From contig JAHHIC010000059.1 of the NCBI GenBank assembly GCA_019359035.1, positions 1 through 64,000 on the forward strand: a stretch of 64,000 nucleotides of DNA, given 5' to 3'. The stretch comes from Scytonematopsis contorta HA4267-MV1. GTDB taxonomy: Bacteria > Cyanobacteriota > Cyanobacteriia > Cyanobacteriales > Nostocaceae. Below the pieces are notes generated by a model that was not told where the DNA came from, did not search any database, and worked only from the letters and a program-made list of their open reading frames with translations. The position numbers were made by a program, and so were the translations under genes. Shown one piece after another: positions 34,762 to 42,584 of the stretch; the first letter of the stretch is position 1; every line of letters begins with the position of its first letter.

Positions 34762-36255
34762 ATGGAAGCGAAGGAATATACTGGAGTCAGTCCAGAACAA
34801 GAAAAACAAAAAGAGCAAGAGAAAGAAAAGGATTTTCACTTTGGAACCCACGAGTTGCTCGATGCTCTACCTCAAAGTTGGACACGAGGAACATTGTATG
34901 TTTTAGTTGGTTTTGCTACGTTGGTTCTACCTTGGGCAATTCTGTCAAAAGTAGATGAAATGGGAAGCGCTAGGGGACGCATCGAGCCAAAGGGAGCAAC
35001 CCAAAAATTGGATTCTCAAGTGTCTGGAAGTGTCACTGCTGTTAAGGTCAAAGAAGGGGAAACTGTTAGAGCAGGTCAGGTTCTAGTTGAAATAGAATCT
35101 AATATTCTACGCACAGAACTCCAGCAAGCCCAAACACAGTTATCTGGACAAGTTAATCAAAAGGCTCAATTGGAGATGCTTGAAAATCAAATCCAATTAG
35201 CTACTGGAGTCACCGAACAGCAAAATCAATCTCAAGAGTTAGAAAAAATTGCTCAAATTAGCCAAGCTCAGCAAGGTTTAATAACTAAGCAAAGTAACTA
35301 TAATTTACAAAAATTAGAAAAACAAGCTCTCGTTGACCAAGCAAAGCAAAATATTAAACAAAGTCAGACTAACTATAAGTTGGTCAATAGTCGCTTAGGT
35401 CGGGATGTATCAGAGGTCAACCGTTTTCGTGAACTTTTGCAGGTGGGAGCAATTCCTCAAATCAAAGTTGTGGAATTGGAAAAAGAAGCCGAACAAAGCC
35501 GGATTCTTTACTCCGAAGCTCAATCTAATATTCAACAATCGCAACTGCGACTGAAAGAGGAACAAAATCGCTATCAAGCAATTATCAATCAAGCTCGTGC
35601 TGATATTGAACAAGCAAAACTTTTACTAGAACAAGAGCAAAGTGGTTATAAAACAGTTGTCAATGCAGGTAAGTTAGCTGTGCTAAGAAGTCAAGAACAA
35701 CTTAAAAACATGCTTACACAAATCACTGCACTCAAATCTCAAATTGGTCAAACTCGCAGTCAAATAGCATCTTTAAAGCTTCAGTTACAGCAAAGAATAG
35801 TCAAGTCACCAGTTGATGGGGTGATTTTTGAGTTACCAGTAACCAAACCGGGAGCAGTAGTACAACCAGGTCAAAGAATAGCTCAAGTTGCACCAAAAAA
35901 TGCAGGTTTCATACTCAAAGCCAATATACCAAGCGAGCATAGTGGATTTTTGAAAGTGGGAATGCCTGTGAAAATAAAGTTTGACGCTTATCCTTTCCAA
36001 GAACATGGCATTGTCGAAGGAAAGTTGACTTGGATTTCTCCAAATACCAAAGTTAGCCAAGCAGGTCAAGGAAATATAGAAACCTTTGAATTAGAAATAG
36101 CCTTAAAACAGGATTATATTCAAAACGGTAATAAACGTGTTGCTTTAACCGCAGGTCAAACAGCCACCGCAGAAGTAATTATTCGTCAGCGTCGCATAAT
36201 TGACTTTGTGTTAGACCCATTCAAGAAGCTCAATAAGGGTGGTATGGAGATTTAG
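34762..36255 (+). CDS. HlyD-type adaptor (module 4)
   Basis: Adaptor of 497 residues with a shorter, charged N-terminus (Glu/Lys-rich to residue 25), the motif HELLDALPQSWTR, a membrane segment at about 43-62, lipoyl-like halves flanking a long coiled coil, and a C-terminal barrel ending TAGQTATAEVIIRQRR. From RSPVDG/KSPVDG onward it is very like the module 2 adaptor, consistent with duplication of modules 2 and 4. It lies 273 bases after the exporter, behind six palindromic repeats, so its expression may be partly uncoupled. Confidence 0.9.
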   Translation: MEAKEYTGVSPEQEKQKEQEKEKDFHFGTHELLDALPQSWTRGTLYVLVGFATLVLPWAILSKVDEMGSARGRIEPKGATQKLDSQVSGSVTAVKVKEGETVRAGQVLVEIESNILRTELQQAQTQLSGQVNQKAQLEMLENQIQLATGVTEQQNQSQELEKIAQISQAQQGLITKQSNYNLQKLEKQALVDQAKQNIKQSQTNYKLVNSRLGRDVSEVNRFRELLQVGAIPQIKVVELEKEAEQSRILYSEAQSNIQQSQLRLKEEQNRYQAIINQARADIEQAKLLLEQEQSGYKTVVNAGKLAVLRSQEQLKNMLTQITALKSQIGQTRSQIASLKLQLQQRIVKSPVDGVIFELPVTKPGAVVQPGQRIAQVAPKNAGFILKANIPSEHSGFLKVGMPVKIKFDAYPFQEHGIVEGKLTWISPNTKVSQAGQGNIETFELEIALKQDYIQNGNKRVALTAGQTATAEVIIRQRRIIDFVLDPFKKLNKGGMEI

Positions 36256-36261
36256 TTCATA

Positions 36262-37044
36262 ATGCTTAACCATGTAACAATTTCTAGTTCTGATATTATT
36301 CACAAGCTAAAACTCTCATGTCAAATACCTGAGATGACGGAGGCGATTACATCTCAAAAAATAATTGCCGAAACGGCTCGTGAGTTAGATATTACAGCTA
36401 CCTCAGAAGAAATACAAAAAGAGGGAGATAACTTACGATTAACTCACAAACTTGTAAAAGCTAAAGAGACTTGGGCATGGCTGAAAAAATATCATTTATC
36501 TTTGGATGAACTGGAAGAATTAGTTCGTAACAATATACTTTCTCAAAAACTTGCGAAGCATTTATTTTCACCTCATGTAGAAAAGTTTTTTTATGAACGT
36601 CAGCTAGATTATGTTATTGCTGCAACTTATGAAGTTGTTTTTGATAATAGGGACTTAGCACTAGAACTTTTTTATGCACTGGAAGAAGACGAAATCACTT
36701 TTCACGAAATTGCTCGGCAATATATATCCGAACCAGAACTCCGTCGTGCTGGTGGATATCAAGGAGTTCGACACCGCAAAGATTTTCGCCCAGATATTGT
36801 GGCATCTGTATTTGCGGCTTCACCCCCACAACTGCTTAAGCCGATTACTACTCCAAAAGGGGTGTATTTAATTTGGGTTGAAGAAATTATTCAACCACAG
36901 TTAGATGAACAGTTACGGGAACAAATCATTAATGAATTGTTTGCAGATTGGCTAAAGCAACAAGTTGAGCGGACGGAAATTATTACTCAACTAGAGTCAG
37001 ATACAAATGTGCAAGCACAGGATGATATTCGGAAGCAAGCTTAA
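36262..37044 (+). CDS. PpiC/SurA-like parvulin protein (module 4)
   Basis: Protein of 260 residues. It starts MLNHVTISSSDIIHKLKLSCQIP, with the helical part TWAWLKKYHLS, VEKFFYERQLDY, the strand YEVVFDNRD, then RRAGGYQGVRHRKDFRPDIVASVFAASPPQ and a final LIWVEEIIQPQLDEQL. It is closest to the module 2 copy. No signal peptide or membrane segment. It begins six bases after the adaptor stop, so the two are surely co-transcribed. Role as a precursor chaperone or isomerase is inferred. Confidence 0.87.
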   Translation: MLNHVTISSSDIIHKLKLSCQIPEMTEAITSQKIIAETARELDITATSEEIQKEGDNLRLTHKLVKAKETWAWLKKYHLSLDELEELVRNNILSQKLAKHLFSPHVEKFFYERQLDYVIAATYEVVFDNRDLALELFYALEEDEITFHEIARQYISEPELRRAGGYQGVRHRKDFRPDIVASVFAASPPQLLKPITTPKGVYLIWVEEIIQPQLDEQLREQIINELFADWLKQQVERTEIITQLESDTNVQAQDDIRKQA

Positions 37045-37420
37045 GTCTTAAGTTTTTCCTTGAAATTATTTATATAAGGCTAATTTACTTGTTTACTTAT
37101 TTGCTTGCCCTTTAATTTTTTCGATTGACATTTGGGCATAAACGCTGGTTAAAAATGAATATTATCTACAGAAAATCTGGGTAGTAAACGAAAATTTACT
37201 GCTCAGATTTATGGCATTTTTACTAATAGATAAAACATTAGCAAAGCTAAACATAATTAGCTTGAATTATCAGCTATATTAATGCATTTTTTTTGAAAAA
37301 GGTATTGCTTTTTTTTGTGGTTGAGGTATATTAGAAATGTAGCCAAGAGAAAACAAATTGGTTGCAGAGAAAATTCCCAGAACCGACAAAATCAATTATC
37401 AATTCCCAGGAGAATGTCAC

Positions 37421-37717
37421 ATGATTATTAACGATTTGAACGTAATGGAATCCGTTGAAGGTGCTGCAGTTATTGGTGGTAGTGGTAAGCCAAGCGGTAG
37501 CGTGAAAGTGGATAGAAGCTTCGACACCCGCATTAACAACTCTGTAAAAACCAGAGCTGACATTGAAGGAAATACTGCTAGCGGTGACTTCGGCGCAGAT
37601 GCATTCGGTCGTGACACCTTTACTGATGGTTACGTTAGAGTTAAGACAACACCTGGTAGCTCTAGCTCTCATGGTGGTGCAATTGCGGTTACCGGTGGTG
37701 GTGGCAAGGGTCACTAA
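37421..37717 (+). CDS. GG-leader peptide A, module 4 copy
   Basis: Precursor of 98 residues with leader MIINDLNVMESVEGAAVIGG. The 78-residue core is Gly/Ser/Asp-rich, includes FGRDTFTDGYVRVKTTPGSS and ends in a Gly/His-rich tail. It is a paralogue of the gene at 15053 with a longer core (an additional RSFDTRINNSVKTR-type region). Ribosome site CAGGAGAATGTCAC, the same context as the 15053 gene, which helped fix that start. An open frame extends upstream to 37358 but is unlikely to be used. Confidence 0.85.
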   Translation: MIINDLNVMESVEGAAVIGGSGKPSGSVKVDRSFDTRINNSVKTRADIEGNTASGDFGADAFGRDTFTDGYVRVKTTPGSSSSHGGAIAVTGGGGKGH

Positions 37718-37724
37718 ATGCCAC

Positions 37725-37854
37725 TTTTGTAACCTCTATGGAGTAGGTTAATTGTCTAGCTCCTTCACCTAGGCTATGACGAGTTGAGAGCTAGAATGGA
37801 ACACTCCATAAATTAAAATAATCGCTGAAAGTTTGCAAAATCTTTCAGCGATTA
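37725..37854 (+). ncRNA. Conserved structured intergenic segment between peptides A and B (module 4)
   Basis: Counterpart of 15315-15460. TAATCGCTGAAAG (37820-37832) pairs with CTTTCAGCGATTA (37842-37854). The preceding AACCTCTATGGAG...CTTCACCTAGGCTATGA matches the module 2 segment in order and spacing. Confidence 0.5.
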
Positions 37855-37876
37855 ATCAAGTTTTGAAAGGTTGGTT

Positions 37877-38200
37877 ATGAGCGAATTACAAGTTAACGAC
37901 CTCAGTTTTTGCGAATCTGCTAATAACGAACAAGTCCAAGGTGGATATAGTCCACCAACTACTAACGGTCCTATCGTTTCATCTTTATCTTATTCCAAGG
38001 TGTTTGATACGGCTGGTGGGGACGAGACTTTTACTAGCGGAACCTTTCCTAAGGAATTCTTAAGTGAGCAAGAGTTAAGTAAAGCAGGTAAGTTAGGATA
38101 CCGAATTTACAGTAAAGATGGGAAAAAGTTTATAGGTGGATTTGCAGGTAAGAAAGGTGATGCAAACATTGCCACTTCTTATGCACGTGTTAAAAGCTAA
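37877..38200 (+). CDS. GG-leader peptide B, module 4 copy
   Basis: Precursor of 107 residues. The leader MSELQVNDLSFCESANNEQV is almost the same as at 15500 and ends QGG at residue 23. The core starts with a Pro/Thr segment (YSPPTTNGP), and the C-terminal half repeats the FLSEQELSKAGKLGYRIYSK pattern. The Cys sits in the leader, not the core. Start ATG 37877. Confidence 0.82.
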   Translation: MSELQVNDLSFCESANNEQVQGGYSPPTTNGPIVSSLSYSKVFDTAGGDETFTSGTFPKEFLSEQELSKAGKLGYRIYSKDGKKFIGGFAGKKGDANIATSYARVKS

Positions 38201-38421
38201 CACTAGTGCTTTTTCCGCATTTAAGTGAGTCGGCATGATAAAACTCATTTGTGTTTAATTTTGTAAAAACTGAAGAATTACCTATTTCTAAGGTATCTAA
38301 TGATTTTACATTTCATTGCACAGGTTGATTTTTTGACGCCGACTGACTTAACATTTTTTGTAAAGCAATTGCATTAGAGCGGTTGCTGTTTTTTCAAATA
38401 AGGATAAAAGAGAGTGAAATT

Positions 38422-38658
38422 ATGTCGAACTATCGAGTAGTGGTAAAGCGGATAGTTTCGCCTGATGGTAAGGTTATCGCAGAGGCGAAAAGTGTAGTTA
38501 TGGCATCTGACGATAACGAGAGTGAGATTAATCAAAGTGTTTCGGTAACAACTACCAGCGGTAGTAGTTCAAGTAGTTACGTAAGAGCAAGTTCAAGTTC
38601 GAGTTCTGGTTCCAGTTCAAGCTCCAGTTCTGGCTCATGTTCAAGTTCGAGTAGTTAA
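38422..38658 (+). CDS. Small protein with a long poly-serine tail
   Basis: Protein of 78 residues beginning MSNYRVVVKRIVSPDGKVIAE and ending in about 35 residues that are mostly Ser, with a few Gly and one Cys. There is no GG leader and no PFFxR motif, so it is not an evident substrate of the exporters. It sits 50 bases before the first graspetide precursor and is in the same orientation. The folded head looks like a small beta-rich domain. It could be an accessory protein, a modified Ser-rich product or an unrelated gene. Start ATG 38422; the frame is open to 38383. Confidence 0.65.
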   Translation: MSNYRVVVKRIVSPDGKVIAEAKSVVMASDDNESEINQSVSVTTTSGSSSSSYVRASSSSSSGSSSSSSSGSCSSSSS

Positions 38659-38707
38659 TAACTCCTATTGTTTGTAGTAGTACAACATAGTTTCAAAAGG
38701 AAATACC

Positions 38708-39028
38708 ATGTCTGACAGTAAACAGCAAAATTTTAGTTTTCAAGAATTACCATTTTTTGCCCGTTATCTAGAAGGACAGTTCTGTGAAGACTTGTCCGAA
38801 GAAGAAATGCAAGAAGTGCAGGGGGGTTTCAGACCTGCAAATCCTAAACCACCTGTAACTTATAAACATCCTTCTGATATTGTTTCGTTAACTAAAAAAT
38901 ATCCATCCGACCATGATGAAGGTGCTGTTACCGAAAAATATCCATCGGATGGTGATGACCATGTTTATGTGACACACAAGTATCCATCTGATGGTGATGA
39001 TGATGTTCTTTTTGCTGCCAAGGAGTAA
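38708..39028 (+). CDS. Multi-core microviridin-type graspetide precursor 1
   Basis: Precursor of 106 residues. The leader has LPFFARYLEGQ (14-24), the ATP-grasp ligase-recognition motif of microviridins, and then EEEMQEVQGG ending at residue 40, a C39-type cleavage site. The core contains four repeats: TYKHPSDIV (degenerate, no acidic pair), TKKYPSDHDE, TEKYPSDGDD and THKYPSDGDD. The last three fit the canonical T-x-K-Y-P-S-D-x-E/D-E/D core, which is cross-linked by two ester bonds and one amide. One precursor could therefore give several linked or separate rings. Ribosome site AAAGGAAA. Followed by a second precursor and two ligases. Confidence 0.92.
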   Translation: MSDSKQQNFSFQELPFFARYLEGQFCEDLSEEEMQEVQGGFRPANPKPPVTYKHPSDIVSLTKKYPSDHDEGAVTEKYPSDGDDHVYVTHKYPSDGDDDVLFAAKE

Positions 39029-39144
39029 ATTAAACCGCAAAGGACACTAAGAACACTAAGAAATAAAAGCTTGAAGGTATTTTGCGTAAGTCTTGAAATT
39101 GTCTTACTGAAACTGTCTTAAATTGTCTCAAGGAGCAGAAGTAT

Positions 39145-39468
39145 ATGTCTGATAGTAAACAGCAAGATTTGAATTCAAAATCATTACCATTTTTTGTCCG
39201 TTATCTAGAAGGGCAATTCTGTGAAGATTTGTCATCAGAGGAAATGGAAGAAGTACAAGGTGGCTTGACAATTGCCAAGAAGCCTTATTCTGACCATTGG
39301 GATGGGGGGACAGTTACGACGCTGAAATATCCTTCTGACAAGGAAGATGGTAGTCCAATAAAACTTCCTCCTCACTTTCCTGGCTATACAAAGAAATATC
39401 CATCTGATGGTGACGACCATATTCGTGGGAAATACCCTAAAGATATTGTAGTAGATGATTCACATTGA
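39145..39468 (+). CDS. Multi-core microviridin-type graspetide precursor 2
   Basis: Precursor of 107 residues with nearly the same leader as the first (LPFFVRYLEGQFCEDLS, then EVQGG at 40). Two full cores, TLKYPSDKED and TKKYPSDGDD, plus two altered ones, KKPYSDHWD and GKYPKDIVVDD, which lack the Thr or the PSD. The spacers between the cores differ from those of precursor 1. Ribosome site AAGGAG. Head-to-tail duplication with divergence of the cores is the simplest origin. Confidence 0.9.
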   Translation: MSDSKQQDLNSKSLPFFVRYLEGQFCEDLSSEEMEEVQGGLTIAKKPYSDHWDGGTVTTLKYPSDKEDGSPIKLPPHFPGYTKKYPSDGDDHIRGKYPKDIVVDDSH

Positions 39469-39554
39469 TTTCAGTTGATATCCTGAATCTACATATTCCA
39501 CCCAACTTTAACTTTTCGCCTTTACGATTTTTCATTCTTATCCCTTTATTTGAT

Positions 39555-40532
39555 ATGCATCTACCGCGTGATGTTGTATTACTAATTACTCACAGTGGTG
39601 ATTTCTTCACAGTAGATAAAGTAGCGCAAGCTTTATCAAAACGTGGGGCACGACCATTTCGCTTAGATACTGATAAATTTCCACTCGTTGTAGGTTTACA
39701 GGCGCAACTGGGAAATTGCATAAGTAATCATCACCTGCAATATGGAGATTGCGACATGGATGTTCAGCAGGTACAAGCAGTATGGATGCGCCGTATTTGG
39801 CATCCTCAGTTAAGTGAAAGCTTGCCGCGAAAGTTGCAAGCAGCTTGTGCTAGGGAGTCGCTAGCAGCCTTGGAGGGATTTTGGGATAGTCTTGCGGAAG
39901 CTAAATGGGTGGACGATTTGCAGCGGATAAATGTAGCGGATAATAAACTGCGTCAATTAAAGGTGGCTAAGTCTGTTGGTCTTACAATTCCACAGACACT
40001 TGTAACTAACATTCCCGAACAAGTGCGAGAGTTTTTTTTGCAAGTAAAGGGGAAAATGGTTGCCAAATTGTTGACACCTCTTTCCCAGAGCATGAAAGGT
40101 TCTCAGTTTTTCCTGTATACAACCACAGTAAGAGAAGAAGACTTGCAAGATGCAGAGTCGTTGCGCCATAGTCCAATGGTTTTTCAAGAGCAAATTCCTA
40201 AGTTATGTGAACTGAGGGTTGTGTTTGTAGATGGGAAGTTTTTTGTGGGGGCATTAGATGCATCTGCATATGCATCATCAACAGTAGATTGGCGTCGAGT
40301 TAATTCAGATACTTGCACATGGCAACCCCACGAATTACCCTTACCCGTTATGGATTGCTTGCAAGCTTTTATGGAAAAGTTTGGATTGACATTTGGAGCT
40401 TTTGATTTTATCCAAACACCTACAGGAGAATATGTGTTTTTAGAAGTTAATCCCACAGGGGAATGGGGGATGCTGGAACACGAATTAGGTTATCCAATTT
40501 CCGAAGCTATTGCAAATGCTCTGCTTTGTTAG
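39555..40532 (+). CDS. ATP-grasp graspetide ligase, MvdC/MdnB-like
   Basis: Protein of 325 residues, the usual length for microviridin ligases. It starts MHLPRDVVLLITHSGDFFTVDKV, has RPFRLDTDKFP, a central ADNKLRQLKVAKSVGL block and the C-terminal metal-binding YVFLEVNPTGEWGMLE. It is more like the MvdC/MdnB type (lactam-forming) than its neighbour, judging from the ITHSGDFF start; I hold this subtype less firmly than the family. The open frame begins at TTG 39465, inside the end of the precursor gene, but the first 30 residues lack family resemblance, so I choose ATG 39555. Confidence 0.87.
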   Translation: MHLPRDVVLLITHSGDFFTVDKVAQALSKRGARPFRLDTDKFPLVVGLQAQLGNCISNHHLQYGDCDMDVQQVQAVWMRRIWHPQLSESLPRKLQAACARESLAALEGFWDSLAEAKWVDDLQRINVADNKLRQLKVAKSVGLTIPQTLVTNIPEQVREFFLQVKGKMVAKLLTPLSQSMKGSQFFLYTTTVREEDLQDAESLRHSPMVFQEQIPKLCELRVVFVDGKFFVGALDASAYASSTVDWRRVNSDTCTWQPHELPLPVMDCLQAFMEKFGLTFGAFDFIQTPTGEYVFLEVNPTGEWGMLEHELGYPISEAIANALLC

Positions 40533-40601
40533 TGGGGGAGTGGGGAGTGGGGAGCAGAAAATTCAAAATTTAAAACTCAAAATTTAAAACTCAAAACTAT
40601 T

Positions 40602-41573
40602 ATGACCGTTTTAATAATTACTCATAGCCAAGATAACGAAAGCATACCCCTAGTAATGAAAGCAATTGAAGCTCAAGGGGGGCAAGCATTTAGATTTGAT
40701 ACTGACCGATTCCCCACTGAAGTAAGTCTGGATATATACTATACCAATGGTCGCAAACGACAAATTTTAAGTGCTGGCGAACAAAAGTTAGATTTAACAG
40801 AGGTATCCTCAGTTTGGTATCGGCGGATAGCTATTGGGGCAAGAATTCCTAGGGCTATGGAATCCCAATTTAGAGAAGCCTCAGTCAAAGAATCTGAGGT
40901 GACCATAAAGGGAATGATTGCTAGTGTCAAAGGATTCCACCTCGACCGATTACCAAGTATTCGTTTAGCTGATAATAAGCAACTACAACTGCAAGTGGCA
41001 CGAGAAATTGGTTTGGATACCCCGCGCACCTTAATTACAAACAATCCACAAACGGTGAAAGAATTTGCGGATGAGTGTGAACAGGGTATGGTTACCAAGA
41101 TGCTTTCTTCCTTTGCCATTTATGATAAACAGGGGCAAGAACAAGTTGTTTTTACCAATCCAGTTACTACATCAGACCTTGAATATCTTGATGGACTGCG
41201 CTTTTGTCCAATGACATTTCAAGAAAAAGTGCCAAAGGCGCTGGAATTACGAATAACTATTGTTGGCGAACGTGTATTTACTGCTGCAATTGACTCTCAG
41301 CGTTGTCAAAGAGCTAAGGACGATTGGCGACGAGAAGGAGTTAGTTTAATCAATTCTTGGGAACCTTATGACCTACCCGAAGATGTGGAGCAAAAGTTGT
41401 TTAAACTTATGGCTTACTTTGGTTTAAACTACGGAGCTATTGATGTAATTTTTACACCTGATGGTCGCTACGTATTTCTTGAAATTAACCCTGTTGGGGA
41501 GTTCTTTTGGTTGGAATGTTGCCCACCTCACTTTCCTATCTCCCAAGCAATTGCAGATGTTTTACTTTCTTAA
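40602..41573 (+). CDS. ATP-grasp graspetide ligase, MvdD/MdnC-like
   Basis: Protein of 323 residues starting MTVLIITHSQDNESIPLVMK, with FRFDTDRFPTEV, SVWYRR, LADNKQLQLQVAREIGLDTPRT and the C-terminal YVFLEINPVGEFFWLE. This is the pattern of the MvdD/MdnC-type ligase that makes the ester (lactone) bonds of microviridins. Order precursor-MvdC-MvdD agrees with known microviridin clusters. No acetyltransferase and no dedicated exporter follow; the window's own C39 exporter of module 4 may serve instead. The 69-base gap before it carries GGGGAGT repeats. Confidence 0.9.
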   Translation: MTVLIITHSQDNESIPLVMKAIEAQGGQAFRFDTDRFPTEVSLDIYYTNGRKRQILSAGEQKLDLTEVSSVWYRRIAIGARIPRAMESQFREASVKESEVTIKGMIASVKGFHLDRLPSIRLADNKQLQLQVAREIGLDTPRTLITNNPQTVKEFADECEQGMVTKMLSSFAIYDKQGQEQVVFTNPVTTSDLEYLDGLRFCPMTFQEKVPKALELRITIVGERVFTAAIDSQRCQRAKDDWRREGVSLINSWEPYDLPEDVEQKLFKLMAYFGLNYGAIDVIFTPDGRYVFLEINPVGEFFWLECCPPHFPISQAIADVLLS

Positions 41574-41776
41574 AAGGGAGTGGGGAGTGATACCATTTCA
41601 CAAAACGCCGGATATAAATAAAATTCGTATAGACGCGATAAATCGCGTCTCTTATTCGGAGATTTGTACCAAAGTTTAAGTAAAAGGGTATTAGGGAATA
41701 AATAATATGTTTATTTTCTTGTTTCGAGCTATTTTTTCAACTAAAAAACTATTTAGTTACTATTAGCTTATAAAAA

Positions 41777-41812
41777 TAATCCCTTGTTATTCTATTGAAC
41801 AAGGGATTTTTA
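41777..41812. terminator. Bidirectional terminator-like hairpin
   Basis: AATCCCTTGTT pairs with AACAAGGGATT, followed by TTTT. It ends the ligase transcript on the plus strand and is near the end of the convergent peptide C gene. Confidence 0.75.
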
Positions 41813-41916
41813 AAATTGAGAGCTTTGTAACAGTAAAAGTCTAGTAATCCATTTTTAAAACTACCCAGAACCATTTCCAAGACATACTAGGCTAATAAGC
41901 AATCAACAAGATACTT

Positions 41917-42228
41917 TTATGGACGTCCAGAAGCAACATAAACACCAATACTACGACTGCTATCGCGAGACGAAGAATGACGGTCTTGAGCATAAGCAGT
42001 AGCACTTGAGGATGCTTTACCTACGTAGGAATAGTCAGTTTCTTTGGCGCTTGCTCTATTATCAACATTTGTGCTAGTTCTTTCTCCAACAGCAGTTGCG
42101 CCACCTTTGGCTCCAGAATATCCTGGACCAACAGAAGTTTCTGCATATGTAGAAGTTTTTGCTCCACCGATAATTCTGTCTCCAAATCCTGCAATATCAG
42201 AAACAAAATCTAAGTCAGCAATAATCAT
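41917..42228 (-). CDS. GG-leader peptide C, module 4 copy
   Basis: Precursor of 103 residues on the minus strand. The leader MIIADLDFVSDIAGFGDR ends IIGG (22). The core is Ser/Thr/Gly/Ala/Tyr-rich, with segments SSATAYAQDRHSSSRDSSRS and TYAETSVGPGYSG. It is a paralogue of 15941-16246, which has the same orientation and the same AYAQD motif near the end. An upstream in-frame extension to 42297 is not supported; ATG 42228 has GAGGATTGT before it. It marks the outer end of the duplicated A/B/C set, with the graspetide genes inside. Confidence 0.8.
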   Translation of the reverse strand: MIIADLDFVSDIAGFGDRIIGGAKTSTYAETSVGPGYSGAKGGATAVGERTSTNVDNRASAKETDYSYVGKASSSATAYAQDRHSSSRDSSRSIGVYVASGRP

Positions 42229-42584
42229 GCGACAATCCTCTAAATTATTCAAGGGATGTTCAATTATTAAGAATAACAAATAAAGCGCCCTCTGCAAAAC
42301 TTTTATGTAAAAAAAACATAAAGTTTTAGGTAATTTTTATCACTTTTTTGGACATAAATACTTGAGAAGCTGGAATTCATTGCTGGCAAGTATTTGATAT
42401 GTTGCATTTTGGTTATTGTCTATATTCTCGATGTTTTTTATTTAACAAATTAGCCAGATTTTGTTTAAATTAGTATCCTTACTAAATAAAAATATTTTTT
42501 TCAATTATCCAGAGACATAAAATATAAAATTATCATTCCTCGTTTCCATCCTCTACGTGGAAACGAGGTATAGAATTTAGATGT
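42229..42584. other. Intergenic region with a terminator
   Basis: AT-rich, no gene seen. It has the promoter side of peptide C at one end and the terminator hairpin at 42538 at the other. Confidence 0.5.
42538..42568 (-). terminator. Terminator-like hairpin after the M16 operon
   Basis: CCTCGTTTCCA pairs with TGGAAACGAGG. On the minus strand it is followed by AT-rich sequence. It lies 17 bases after the stop of the M16 gene. Confidence 0.65.

Noticed and set aside
38422-38658. Ser-rich protein as a lanthipeptide precursor
   Set aside because: Only one Cys, no leader motif and no lanthionine synthetase gene nearby.
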